Below, in pieces: positions 36,724 through 44,921 of a stretch of DNA of 64,000 nucleotides. Position numbers and translations under genes: made by a program. The number at the start of each line of letters is the position of its first letter. The stretch's first letter is position 1. Source of the stretch: Thomasclavelia sp047249845 (lineage in GTDB: Bacteria; Bacillota_I; Bacilli_A; Erysipelotrichales; Coprobacillaceae); contig NZ_JBKTWO010000007.1 of NCBI RefSeq assembly GCF_047249845.1, forward strand, positions 1 to 64,000. Reading direction: 5' to 3'. Under the pieces are notes generated by a model. It did not search any database. It was not told where the DNA came from and saw nothing but the letters and a program-made list of their open reading frames with translations.

Positions 36724-37310
36724 ATATAAATATAGCTATGAGTACAGTTCTAACTACTGCTATCCAGGTTGTGATGTCTTAATTAATAAATTAAATATTA
36801 AAGATGAAACCTTTAAAAGCTATTCATAAATATTTGTTTCAAGACTTATATGATTGGGCAGGTAAAACGAGAACATCTAACATTGCAAAGAAGGATTTAT
36901 TTTGTCTATCACAATTTATAGATAGTTATGCAAGTGATGTGTTTGGTAAACTTAGAAACAAAAATTATATGATTAATTCTTCATTTGATACTTTAATTGA
37001 CGGATTAACATCTTTATTTGGTGATATAAATGCTCTGCATCCATTTCGTGAGGGGAATGGTCGATCACAAAGGGAATTTATAAATATGATCGCAAGAATT
37101 AATGGATATGAACTTAGTTTTGTGAGTATAACTGCAGATGATATGATTGAAGCTAGTCATATGATAAATAATGGTCACGAAGAAATGATAAGAGTTTTAT
37201 TTGAAAAGAATATTCATAAAATAGATTCTAGCAAGCAAATAGATTATATTGATAAGTATGTAAAAAATAGAATATTAAAAAAACAGCTGTTAACAGTGGT
37301 TTCAAAGTAA
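36716..37310 (+). pseudogene. Broken Fic toxin gene
   Basis: The frame starts at 36716 (MDKYKYSYEYSSNYCYPGCD, a standard Fic N-terminus) and stops at 36829 after NIKDETFKSYS. From 36804 a second frame gives LKAIHKYLFQDLYDWAGKTR and continues through the catalytic motif HPFREGNGRSQ (His79 of this frame) to 37310. The segment normally joining the two parts (about 25-35 residues) is absent and the frame shifts. The remaining large frame keeps the Fic motif and might still be made from ATG 36804, but it lacks the N-terminal helix. Full-length relatives AMPylate target proteins. Confidence 0.82.
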
Positions 37311-37469
37311 TATATTGATTTAGTTAAAAGAGAATTAAACATTCATGGTGGACGCATAAATGGACACAGTTTATGTATTTTTATAGATTATTATATGTAA
37401 AATCTATATTTTAAGGGTATAAAAAGATACATAAATACATATAAAAACATGTGTTTTAAGTTGTGTCTA
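37311..37469. other. Short gene-free stretch between fic and the lysS fragment
   Basis: AT-rich, no gene recognised. It forms the right end of the toxin-antitoxin islet. Confidence 0.4.
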
Positions 37470-37622
37470 AACGAAATGGATTTAGATTATGTAGAGGCAT
37501 TAGAGTATGGACTACCACCAACAGGTGGTATGGGAATGGGTATTGATCGACTTGTGATGTTATTAACTGGACAAGAATCGATCCGTGAAGTGATCCTTTT
37601 CCCTCATATGAAAAACAAGTAA
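37470..37622 (+). repeat. Displaced 3' end of lysS (second copy)
   Basis: Codons for NEMDLDYVEALEYGLPPTGG and onward to PHMKNK and stop repeat the last 51 codons of lysS (36166-36318). The translation is identical after the first codon pair, while about 15 bases differ, all synonymous as far as I can count. It has no start and no upstream coding. It is the footprint of site-specific insertion into the lysS 3' end, and its diverged but protein-conserving sequence implies it was a working lysS end, in this or another host. Confidence 0.92.
37603..37621 (+). other. Candidate left attachment core of the mobilizable element
   Basis: CTCATATGAAAAACAAGTA at the end of the lysS fragment matches CTCATATGAATAATAAGTA at 49057-49075 in 17 of 19 positions, with ten identical bases in a row. 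The two sites bracket the integrase-bearing element, giving a size of about 11.5 kb. Confidence 0.6.
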
Positions 37623-37647
37623 GATAATTACAAGTGAATAGAGATTG

Positions 37648-37693
37648 AAAAAGCTCGTTATAATCGTATAAATTGCGATTTTACGGGCTTTTT
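37648..37693 (+). terminator. Terminator just inside the element's left end
   Basis: AAAAGC-TCGT... pairs with ...ACGGGCTTTTT over an interrupted stem (AATCG/CGATT inside), with a T-rich tail. It would insulate the element from lysS-side transcription. Confidence 0.65.
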
Positions 37694-37727
37694 GCTTTGT
37701 GTGGGAAAGGAGTGATTTCAAAAAGAA

Positions 37728-37748
37728 AACTGTCAAAAAACTGTCAAG
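37728..37748 (+). repeat. Left terminal repeat, candidate integrase arm site
   Basis: AACTGTCAAAAAACTGTCAA, itself a doubled ACTGTCAA. A copy with one mismatch and the same orientation is at 48932-48951. Each lies about 105 bases from its att core. Confidence 0.6.
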
Positions 37749-37774
37749 AATGTGAGGTGGGAAAATAAATAAAG

Positions 37775-37799
37775 ATTGTTGCCACAGTGTGGCAACAAT
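37775..37799. repeat. 25-base near-perfect palindrome
   Basis: ATTGTTGCCACA and TGTGGCAACAAT are exact reverse complements around a single G. There is no T tract. It could be an operator or a recombination/replication site near the left end of the element. Confidence 0.6.
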
Positions 37800-37950
37800 T
37801 CAAAACGATTAAAACAAATAAAAAATTTTCTATTCACTGCGTGGGAAATTATGATGGAAAGAATATTGAACTCATTGAGTACAATATTAGAAAGTTTTTA
37901 TATGTGAGTATAAGAGTACTGAGTAAAGCACTGACTAAAGTACGTACTAA

Positions 37951-37975
37951 AAAAGGCTACCTTATGGTAACCTTC
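37951..37975 (-). terminator. Terminator of the XRE repressor gene
   Basis: On the minus strand AAGGTTACC-ATAA-GGTAGCCTT is followed by a T run, just after the stop at 37990. The rest of 37800-37950 shows no gene; ACTGAGTAAAG/ACTGACTAAAG are a short direct repeat there. Confidence 0.7.
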
Positions 37976-37989
37976 AACCTATGTATTTG

Positions 37990-38655
37990 TTATGTAAGTG
38001 ATACTGTTCTAGTAACTGTACCATTCTTTACATCAAATTCAACAATATTTAAATTGAATTTTAATGGTAATTTATGACCTGCAAAAAGTCCGATAAACAT
38101 TTCTATTGCTTGATTTATTTCATCAACAACAATATCAACACGTTTGAATTCATTGATTTTATCAAACATGAAGAATGGTGCTATGAAATCAGCTACAGTT
38201 CTTTGATTTAAGTTCTCTCCGTCTTTAATATTACATCTAGCATGAAATGAATCAACTAAGATTTTATTATTAGGCTCACGTTTTTTAGTAGCAATACCAG
38301 AAAAAATCATTTGCGAACCATCTAATGTAGTATATGAAGGATTAAAGATTACATTATATCCATTAAGATATAAATAACACAAGTATCTTTGATATACGGA
38401 AATTTTATTGATTTCATCAGGGGTTAATCCATCTTTTTCAGTAGGTATTATGCACAGTATTTGTTCAGCAATATCAATTGGTTGAACTTCTAATATTTCA
38501 GCTAGTTTATGTATTGTTTGCATACTTGGATTTTTAACATTATCAGCAAGTATCTTACGAATTGCGACAGTAGTCATATCTAACTTGTTTGCTAATTCAT
38601 CAAGCGACATGTCTGAATTGTCTATTAAATTTTGCATAAATGTTGCATAGCTCAT
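37990..38655 (-). CDS. XRE-family repressor of the mobilizable element
   Basis: A 221-residue protein with an N-terminal helix-turn-helix (about residues 8-62: MSLDELANKLDMTTVAIRKILADN). The C-terminal part of about 150 residues is unlike LexA-type peptidases and is unassigned. I chose the ATG at 38655, eight bases after AAAGGATGTG; a GTG at 38664 overlaps that site. It is divergent from the replication gene, and repeated operator-like sequences lie in the shared gap. Confidence 0.75.
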   Translation of the reverse strand: MSYATFMQNLIDNSDMSLDELANKLDMTTVAIRKILADNVKNPSMQTIHKLAEILEVQPIDIAEQILCIIPTEKDGLTPDEINKISVYQRYLCYLYLNGYNVIFNPSYTTLDGSQMIFSGIATKKREPNNKILVDSFHARCNIKDGENLNQRTVADFIAPFFMFDKINEFKRVDIVVDEINQAIEMFIGLFAGHKLPLKFNLNIVEFDVKNGTVTRTVSLT

Positions 38656-38739
38656 TATATTCACATCCTTTATATGTTGATTATAACATCATTGAAATGG
38701 AAAATAAACACCAAATTAAATAAATGCAAATAAATTGTT

Positions 38740-38812
38740 GCAAATAGTTTAAACTTGTTATATATTATAGTTGTAAACTAAAAGTACAAAGAATATGTGC
38801 AAATAGTTTACA
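38740..38812. promoter_or_regulatory. Repeated operator-like sequences in the divergent control region
   Basis: GCAAATAGTTTA occurs exactly twice (38740-38751 and 38799-38810). TTGTAAACTA at 38771-38780 is the inverted form of its TAGTTTACA part. Three related half-sites between a repressor and a divergent operon suggest binding by the XRE protein. Confidence 0.6.
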
Positions 38813-38828
38813 GATAGGAGTGATGCTT

Positions 38829-38867
38829 ATGATTGTATTAGAGATTGAAAATAAAAAGGTTAATTAG
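38829..38867 (+). CDS. 12-residue leader peptide before the RepA-like gene
   Basis: ATG preceded by ATAGGAGTG (38813-38821) opens MIVLEIENKKVN and stops within the left arm of a 10-bp stem. Position and overlap suggest a leader ORF whose translation changes the folding of the RNA behind it. Confidence 0.45.
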   Translation: MIVLEIENKKVN

Positions 38868-38966
38868 CCACGTCTGGTAAACTTGCTAATTAACCACCAA
38901 CCGAAAGAAGAACCCTTAGGTATTTTTCTTTCATTTAGAATTATATCAAATTTTGGTTCTTCTTTC
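38858..38966 (+). promoter_or_regulatory. Two-stem RNA leader of the RepA-like gene
   Basis: Stem one: GGTTAATTAG (38858-38867) with CTAATTAACC (38886-38895). Stem two: GAAAGAAGAACC (38903-38914) with GGTTCTTCTTTC (38955-38966), both perfect. The second ends shortly before the ribosome binding site of the next gene. No T run follows, so control at translation or an antisense/replication signal is more likely than termination. Confidence 0.5.
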
Positions 38967-38992
38967 TATCATTTATGAAAGGAGATTTAAAA

Positions 38993-40039
38993 ATGCCAAG
39001 TTATACACAAGAAGAATTATTAAAAAAAGATTTTAAAGATGTTGATAAAGGTATTTTCGGTGGGTTACTTAGAAGTGGATTGTATATTCTAGGTGCAACA
39101 AGTAAAGTCGGAAAAACAATGATTGCAACATCATTAGCCAATGCAGTAGCAACTGGTATAGAATATTTAGGAAGAGTGAATAGAAAAGGCAAGGTTATTT
39201 ATTTTGATAATGATAACTATGATTTTGAAACGAAAGATCGAATACTAGCCCTAAAATTTGCTGGAACACCTAATATTAGATATGTATTTGGGGAAGATGC
39301 ATCTAGTATTCGCAATATTAAAAATGAATTAAAATATGAAATAGAGGATTTAGAAAATTATATATTAGTGATTATTGATTCATTTATTGGGCTAGATGAA
39401 TTTATTGAAGAAGATCAAAGTTATCAAAAATTATATCCAGTTATTAAAGACTTAAGAGATTTCATTGTAGAAAGAGGATTAGTTTGTATAATCTTACATC
39501 ATACAAAGAAAGGTGAAGCAACTGGGCAAGATAAGTTAATTGGTTCTAAAGCAATGACTGGTGCAACTACTAGTACAATTATTATCAATGTAGCAACAGA
39601 GTTTTCTAAAACAGGAACACTAGAATTTATCTTAAGACATAAAAAGGATAGTATTCCAATTAAGAAAGATGTTGATGATATTAATTGGATTCTTGGAGAT
39701 GATGAAGAAGATGGAACGGAGGAAATTCCAAGAAATATTTTAAACTTAATCAACGCAGTAGTTTCTAGAGAAAGCAAAGAAATTAAAGGTACAGCACAAG
39801 AAGTTGTAAATGAAACTAAAATGGAAGTCAATCCTTTTTCCTTGTTTAAGTATATAGTAAAACACAAAGAAATTCTTGAACAAAATTATATTCACTTTGA
39901 AAAGGGTAAGTCAGGAAAAAGATTTATTTTAGTTCGATACGAAGGAAAAACGTATGATTTGGGACAGTTGGACAGTTGCGAACGTATATGCTTTAAAGTG
40001 TCCGAAGTGTCCATTGAACAGATTAAAATTCAAGATTAA
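38993..40039 (+). CDS. RepA-like AAA/RecA-fold ATPase
   Basis: A 348-residue RecA-fold ATPase of the RepA/DnaB-helicase-like group found on plasmids and integrative elements. Walker A is LGATSKVGKT (near residue 30) and Walker B VIIDSFIG (near 125); the later CIILHHTKKGE block is typical of RSF1010 RepA-like proteins. It probably helps the excised element replicate or be maintained. I start at the ATG at 38993 because AAAGGAGA lies just upstream; an ATG at 38975 has none. Confidence 0.75.
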   Translation: MPSYTQEELLKKDFKDVDKGIFGGLLRSGLYILGATSKVGKTMIATSLANAVATGIEYLGRVNRKGKVIYFDNDNYDFETKDRILALKFAGTPNIRYVFGEDASSIRNIKNELKYEIEDLENYILVIIDSFIGLDEFIEEDQSYQKLYPVIKDLRDFIVERGLVCIILHHTKKGEATGQDKLIGSKAMTGATTSTIIINVATEFSKTGTLEFILRHKKDSIPIKKDVDDINWILGDDEEDGTEEIPRNILNLINAVVSRESKEIKGTAQEVVNETKMEVNPFSLFKYIVKHKEILEQNYIHFEKGKSGKRFILVRYEGKTYDLGQLDSCERICFKVSEVSIEQIKIQD

Positions 40040-40052
40040 AAAATCAAAAGCA

Positions 40053-40125
40053 ACACCAAAAAAATATGGTGTAGCAAGTTATACCAAAATGCGTGGCTTT
40101 TGGAAACTTGCCCTGCTGGGAGCTT
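40053..40125 (+). other. Candidate origin of transfer (oriT)
   Basis: Two hairpins stand directly before the relaxase gene: ACACCA/TGGTGT (40053-40072), then CAAGTT..CCAAAA with TTTTGG..AACTTG (40075-40110), with TGCGTGGC in the loop. MobV relaxases usually nick next to such inverted repeats just upstream of their own gene. No nick site can be assigned by eye. A 64-codon open frame covering this DNA (39954-40148) lacks a ribosome binding site and is not called. Confidence 0.55.
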
Positions 40126-40148
40126 TTGTTTTAAGGAGTGTGATGTAA

Positions 40149-41303
40149 ATGGCGCACGTTGAAAAGTATATGCGAAGTGATATTACAGGTCTAGCCATTC
40201 ATTATGAACGTCGAGATGGACATCAGTTATCCAATGAAGATATTGATATGAGTAGAAAATATTTGAATTATAATCTGGCAAGTGAATTACAGCCTTTAAC
40301 ATCAGAGCAATTTATTAAGCAACGACTAAGTGAAGTGAAACATATCAATCGTAAAGATATAAAAGTGATGGTAGATTGGATTGTCACTTTACCAAAGAAT
40401 GTACTTGAACAAGATGAAGATCATTTCTTTGAATTCACTTATGAATTTTTAAAAGAAAGATATGGTGTTAAAAATGTAGTTGGTGCATGGGTACACAAAG
40501 ATGAGAAAACACCACATATTCATTTTAGTTTCGTTCCTGTCAGTGAAATTGATGGAGTTGAAAAACTAAATTGCAAAACAATAATTTGTAGATCTGAATT
40601 GAAGAAGTTTCATCCAGCACTACAACAATATTTAAAAGAGAAACTTGGATATACACCAGAAATTCTAAATGAAGCAACAATCAATGGAAACAGAACGGTT
40701 AAAGAATTAAAACAACATGAAGATTTAAACTTCAAAAAGAGTATAGCGAATATCACAAATCATATCAAAGCAAGTCAAGAAGTAGTTACACAAGCAGAGA
40801 AGATTGACTTTGAGGCATCAGGATTATTGGAAAAAACAAAATCATTAAAGAAAAGTAATGAAGTGATTGATGAGTTTAAATATCAAAATAAAGTATTACA
40901 AGCAGATAATATATCTTTAGGTCAATTGGTTGTTGTTCAAAAAGAACAACTTGATAGTTATCGTAAAATGCCTTTGGCGAAACAGTTAAAAGAGAAAGAG
41001 CAAGTAATTGATAATTTGTATTCGTCTATTGATTCACTTGAAAAAGAGATTGATGATTATAAATATGATAATTATAAACTTAGAGAAAACAATCATATAG
41101 CGACTAATAAGATTGATAAATTAAAACAAGAAAAACATCTGTTTGAAACATTTATTGAGATGGTCGGTTTATCAAAGGTATTTGAAACTTTCAAAAGAAA
41201 GTATATTGCGAATGATTATCAAATAGATATTCATGATTTAAAAGATATTTGCGAGAGGGCAGTTTTCAAAGTGAAAAAAGTATTTGAAACCATCTCAAAG
41301 TAA
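40149..41303 (+). CDS. MobV-family relaxase
   Basis: A 384-residue Mob/Pre (MobV) relaxase. The metal-binding motif HKDEKTPHIHF (His116, His123, His125) and the N-terminal LNYNL block are family signatures. Residues about 215-350 are coiled coil. It should nick at oriT and carry the strand into a recipient with a helper conjugation machine. AAGGAGTG lies upstream. Confidence 0.9.
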   Translation: MAHVEKYMRSDITGLAIHYERRDGHQLSNEDIDMSRKYLNYNLASELQPLTSEQFIKQRLSEVKHINRKDIKVMVDWIVTLPKNVLEQDEDHFFEFTYEFLKERYGVKNVVGAWVHKDEKTPHIHFSFVPVSEIDGVEKLNCKTIICRSELKKFHPALQQYLKEKLGYTPEILNEATINGNRTVKELKQHEDLNFKKSIANITNHIKASQEVVTQAEKIDFEASGLLEKTKSLKKSNEVIDEFKYQNKVLQADNISLGQLVVVQKEQLDSYRKMPLAKQLKEKEQVIDNLYSSIDSLEKEIDDYKYDNYKLRENNHIATNKIDKLKQEKHLFETFIEMVGLSKVFETFKRKYIANDYQIDIHDLKDICERAVFKVKKVFETISK

Positions 41304-41396
41304 ATTGATTTCTTAAATAAAAATAATAAAGAACATGATGAAGTCATCATTCATCATAAGAGAAACGAAGAACATTTACGTTAGGAGGTTTATTGT

Positions 41397-41636
41397 ATGA
41401 CGGATTTAAGAATGTATACACAAGAAGAAGTGGCAGAAATGTTGCACACACATATTGGTACGATTACCACATTAAGAGAAATTGGTATTCTACCTGCAAT
41501 TAGAACTGGTAAGAATTACATGATTACCAAAGAAAGTATTATGGAGTTTCAAAAGAATTATGCTGGATTAGATGTTTCTAATCGTGTAAAAGCAATTGAA
41601 GCTTATAGATTAGTGAAAAACAGATTGGAGGCTTAA
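41397..41636 (+). CDS. Excisionase-type helix-turn-helix protein
   Basis: A 79-residue MerR/excisionase-like DNA-binding protein (YTQEEVAEMLHTHIGTITTL then AIRTGKNYMITKESIMEF). It lies three bases upstream of the integrase gene, behind TTAGGAGGT, the usual xis-int order. It should bias recombination toward excision. Confidence 0.82.
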   Translation: MTDLRMYTQEEVAEMLHTHIGTITTLREIGILPAIRTGKNYMITKESIMEFQKNYAGLDVSNRVKAIEAYRLVKNRLEA

Positions 41637-41639
41637 TAT

Positions 41640-42794
41640 ATGTCGATTCGTAAAAGACCAAGTAAGAAAGCATTGTCGGGGTACACTTATCAAGTGTACT
41701 TCCCATATGTTGATTCTATGGGAATTCATAGAGAATATTTTAAAGGTAGATTTACTACAAAGAAAGATGCACAAACTCATGAAGCAATTAAGCGAAAAGA
41801 GTTTATGGATTATGGTGATGTGTTAGCAAATAGAGAAATTACTTTTAATGAAGTATTTGAGGAATATATGGAAGTGGAAGGTGTTGCGAAATATGCTCAT
41901 TCAACAAAACTTTATTATCAGAATACCTATAAGAAACACATCAAAAATACAATTGGTATGTGCAAATTAAGAATGTTGAAATATAAAGATATCCAGAAAT
42001 ATTTTAACGATTTAAAAGTTGGTTTAAGTACAGCAAAAAACATTAAAAAAGTATTTCACGTAACTTTTAAGTATGGTTTGCGTGCTGATTATATAAGAGA
42101 AAATCCTATGTCTTATGTACAGTTGCACATTGTACCAACCGAAAATGAAGAAAAGGAAACAATTGTGATTACAAAAGAACAGTTAGATGAAATGTTACAA
42201 AAGATTATTGTAGTAAATAAACATACTCGTGATTTTGATTACACACAGTTTAATTATTACGCATATGCAGTTGCTTTATTTATCGGTTGGTATACTGGAC
42301 TTAGAATTAGTGAAACCTTAGGGTTAAAGAAAAGTAACTTTGATTTAGAAAATAATACGATTAAGATTGAAAGAAGATTGCAGTATCATGGTGTACGAAA
42401 GAAAGATTTACATGATACAAAGAGATTGAAATCAAAGAAAGCAAATGCAATCTTGCCTATGGCAGAAAAGTTAAAAGAAGGTTTGAAGATTTGGTTTGAG
42501 AAAAATCCATATGACAATGTAATTTGTGATATTCATGGTAATAAGATTTTACCAGCCTCTATGAATTATCGTATCAAATGTGTTGCAGTTGAAATGGGTA
42601 TCCCAGAATTTAATTATCACTGTTTACGTCATACTTTTTCTACAGCGTTAGCAGATAATGATATTCGACCAAGAGTAAGAATGGAACTTGTTAGACATTC
42701 AAATATTGATTTAACTGAGAGAGTTTATACGCATGTGAAAGAATCAAGCAAAGTAGAAGCGATTGAAAATGTGTTTGGAAAGGAAGGTATGTAG
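41640..42794 (+). CDS. Tyrosine integrase of the lysS element
   Basis: A 384-residue tyrosine recombinase with an AP2-like/arm-binding N-terminus, SAM-like core-binding domain (about 75-165) and catalytic domain. The catalytic set is complete: Arg222 (TGLRISE), His327-x-x-Arg330 (HCLRH), His353 (VRHSN) and nucleophile Tyr363 (RVYTHV). It probably inserts the element at the lysS 3' end. Preceded by xis, followed by tnpV. Confidence 0.93.
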   Translation: MSIRKRPSKKALSGYTYQVYFPYVDSMGIHREYFKGRFTTKKDAQTHEAIKRKEFMDYGDVLANREITFNEVFEEYMEVEGVAKYAHSTKLYYQNTYKKHIKNTIGMCKLRMLKYKDIQKYFNDLKVGLSTAKNIKKVFHVTFKYGLRADYIRENPMSYVQLHIVPTENEEKETIVITKEQLDEMLQKIIVVNKHTRDFDYTQFNYYAYAVALFIGWYTGLRISETLGLKKSNFDLENNTIKIERRLQYHGVRKKDLHDTKRLKSKKANAILPMAEKLKEGLKIWFEKNPYDNVICDIHGNKILPASMNYRIKCVAVEMGIPEFNYHCLRHTFSTALADNDIRPRVRMELVRHSNIDLTERVYTHVKESSKVEAIENVFGKEGM

Positions 42795-42796
42795 TT

Positions 42797-43150
42797 ATGA
42801 GTAAAATTGAATATAGCAAGGTTGGGGATTATTATATCCCTAACCTTAAAGTAAAACCTAGAAGAAATATATCATTAGGTAAATATGGAAGAATGAGATT
42901 AAATTATTTAAAAGAACATGAGAGAGCGCATTACAATGCTCTCTTGATGAATAATGAATTATATGATCATTTAATTGAGATGGATAAACAAGCGTATGAA
43001 ATGCACGATAGACTTGTTGAAGAGTATAAAGAAAAATGGGGAATTACTGAAGAATTAAAACAAACGAATCAAATGGAATGGGTTAGACAGATGAATTTGA
43101 TAAAAAGAATAATTGAACAAATTGTGTATGATGCTCTTATTATGAAGTAA
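42797..43150 (+). CDS. TnpV-family protein
   Basis: A 117-residue basic helical protein matching the transposon-encoded TnpV family (SKIEYSKVGDYYIPNL at the start, KYGRMRLNYLKEHERAHYN, and MEWVRQMNLIKRIIEQIV at the end). The role of TnpV is not established. It begins two bases after the integrase stop; that combination with a tyrosine integrase differs from Tn4451, where TnpV accompanies a serine recombinase. Confidence 0.82.
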   Translation: MSKIEYSKVGDYYIPNLKVKPRRNISLGKYGRMRLNYLKEHERAHYNALLMNNELYDHLIEMDKQAYEMHDRLVEEYKEKWGITEELKQTNQMEWVRQMNLIKRIIEQIVYDALIMK

Positions 43151-43154
43151 AAAT

Positions 43155-43180
43155 TACTCCCCATGAAACGTGGGGAGTAG
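43155..43180. terminator. Bidirectional terminator after tnpV
   Basis: ACTCCCCA (43155-43162) pairs with TGGGGAGT (43171-43178). It separates tnpV from the converging methyltransferase gene. Confidence 0.7.
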
Positions 43181-43181
43181 T

Positions 43182-43898
43182 TTATTTAGATAAAACAAAA
43201 ATATATTCATGAGCTAAGAGATAAAAATAAAGATTTTGTATTTTGTTTTGCCAGTATTTTGTTGAACTACAATTATGTTGTTCCTTGATTATAATCTCTT
43301 TTAAAGTGAAGCCATTATTTAAGAAAACTTGCATTGTATTAAAACCTAAAGGTATAACATTCCCATTTTTTCTAATATCGCCAATCATAAAAGAACAATT
43401 ATGACCTTGTTTTAAAACACGATATAATTCTTTACTCACTTTATCCATATGTAATAAAAAATCTTTATAATCTAGTAATGATAAATCGTTCTCAAGATTT
43501 TTACTATATTTGATTATATTTGCATAAGGTGGATGAGTACAGATGAAGTCTATTGAATTATCTTTGAGCATAGTCATTTTTTTAGCATCACATTGATATA
43601 ATTCGATTTTAGAAGAATTATGACAATCAAAATGTAATCGTTTTTTAGAAATATTGAGAGCATCATTGTTAATATCTATTCCAATAGCATTTCTATTTAA
43701 TAATTTTGCTTCAATAAGTGTTGTTCCTGAACCTGCAAAACAATCTAGTATAAGGTCATTTTGTTTGGTATATTTAAGAATTAAATTTTTAGGAATATGA
43801 GGAGACCAATTTCCTCTATAATCACCTTTGTGTGTAGCCCAATTTCCTCGATCAGGAAAACTCCATATAGTAGTATTTTGTAATTCGTATGTTTTCAT
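43182..43898 (-). CDS. DNA N6/N4 methyltransferase, solitary
   Basis: A 238-residue amino-methyltransferase. The SAM motif is LDCFAGSGTTLIEA (Phe54-Gly57 region) and the catalytic motif is THPPY (121-125), in I-then-IV order with no obvious large recognition domain. The N-terminal TIWSFPDRGNWATHKGDYRGNW is typical of a class of type II and phage modification enzymes. It is convergent with tnpV and divergent from the restriction cassette, so it may protect a different site or act as an anti-restriction methylase. Target sequence unknown. Confidence 0.82.
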   Translation of the reverse strand: MKTYELQNTTIWSFPDRGNWATHKGDYRGNWSPHIPKNLILKYTKQNDLILDCFAGSGTTLIEAKLLNRNAIGIDINNDALNISKKRLHFDCHNSSKIELYQCDAKKMTMLKDNSIDFICTHPPYANIIKYSKNLENDLSLLDYKDFLLHMDKVSKELYRVLKQGHNCSFMIGDIRKNGNVIPLGFNTMQVFLNNGFTLKEIIIKEQHNCSSTKYWQNKIQNLYFYLLAHEYIFVLSK

Positions 43899-44072
43899 AT
43901 AAAACCCCTCCTACTATATATATACGTAGAAAAATGTAAATTTCCTTTAAAAAAATACAAAAAGATTTAATTTTCTTTAGTTGAGTTTATTTTTCCCTGA
44001 AAAAATTCGTTTTTATTTAGTTTTACCTGAGAATATGATAAAATAGCCATGATATAGGAAGGAGTGTTTTTA

Positions 44073-44921
44073 ATGGCAAATCAGAAAAATTTAGTATTAA
44101 GTCCAGTTTTAAAATGGGTCGGTGGCAAAAGACAGCTATTGAATGATATAATTCCTATGATACCTAAAAATTGTTCAACTTATGTTGAACCGTTTATTGG
44201 AGGAGGGGCTGTATTATTTGAATTACAACCCAAGAAAGCGATAATAAATGATTTTAATAGTGAGTTAATTAATGTTTATACAGTTATCAGGGATTACCCT
44301 GAAGAACTAATCAAAGAATTACAATTTCACAAAGATAATAATACATCAGAACACTTTTATGCAGTTAGAGAATATGATAGAAAACCAGAACTTTTTTCTC
44401 AAATGACAGCAGTACAAAAAGCAGCAAGAGTTATTTATTTGAATAAAACTTGTTATAATGGCTTGTATAGAGTGAATTCTGCTGGACAGTTTAATTCTCC
44501 ATATGGGAAGTACAAAAATCCAAATATAGTGAATGAAACGGTCATTAGAGCGATGTCAAAGTATTTCAATGAAAATAATATTGTCATTAAAAATGAAGAT
44601 TTTAAAGAAGCATTAAAAGGATTGAGAAGAGGTGCATTTGTTTATTTAGATCCACCATACATGCCAATATCTAGTTCATCTTCATTTACAGGTTATACTG
44701 AAAATGGTTTTAATGAAGACAAACAAAGAGAATTAAAAGAATTATGCGATAAATTAGATAAAAAAGGTATAAAATTCTTACAATCAAATTCTGATTGTGA
44801 ATTCATACGAGAGTTATATAGTAGTTATAGAATAAAAACTATTAAAGCGAAAAGAGCTATTAATAGTAAAGGGAATTCTAGAGGAGAAATAAATGAGGTG
44901 TTGATATACAATTATGAGTAA
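44073..44921 (+). CDS. Dam/DpnM-type DNA adenine methyltransferase
   Basis: A 282-residue D12-class adenine methyltransferase. Motif X is KWVGGKRQLL (14-23), motif I VEPFIGGGAVLFEL, and catalytic DPPY is at 193-196. This is the M.DpnII/M.MboI arrangement, whose members usually methylate GATC; that specificity is inferred. GGAAGGAGTG precedes the ATG at 44073; the in-frame GTG at 44064 overlaps it. The stop overlaps the nuclease start by eight bases. Confidence 0.9.
   Translation: MANQKNLVLSPVLKWVGGKRQLLNDIIPMIPKNCSTYVEPFIGGGAVLFELQPKKAIINDFNSELINVYTVIRDYPEELIKELQFHKDNNTSEHFYAVREYDRKPELFSQMTAVQKAARVIYLNKTCYNGLYRVNSAGQFNSPYGKYKNPNIVNETVIRAMSKYFNENNIVIKNEDFKEALKGLRRGAFVYLDPPYMPISSSSSFTGYTENGFNEDKQRELKELCDKLDKKGIKFLQSNSDCEFIRELYSSYRIKTIKAKRAINSKGNSRGEINEVLIYNYE

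Noticed and set aside
39499..39867. 122-codon minus-strand frame within the RepA-like gene
   Set aside because: Shadow frame; no start signal and no recognisable protein.
39954..40148. 64-codon open frame between the RepA-like and relaxase genes
   Set aside because: No ribosome binding site, overlaps the RepA-like gene in another frame, and covers the hairpins of the oriT candidate.
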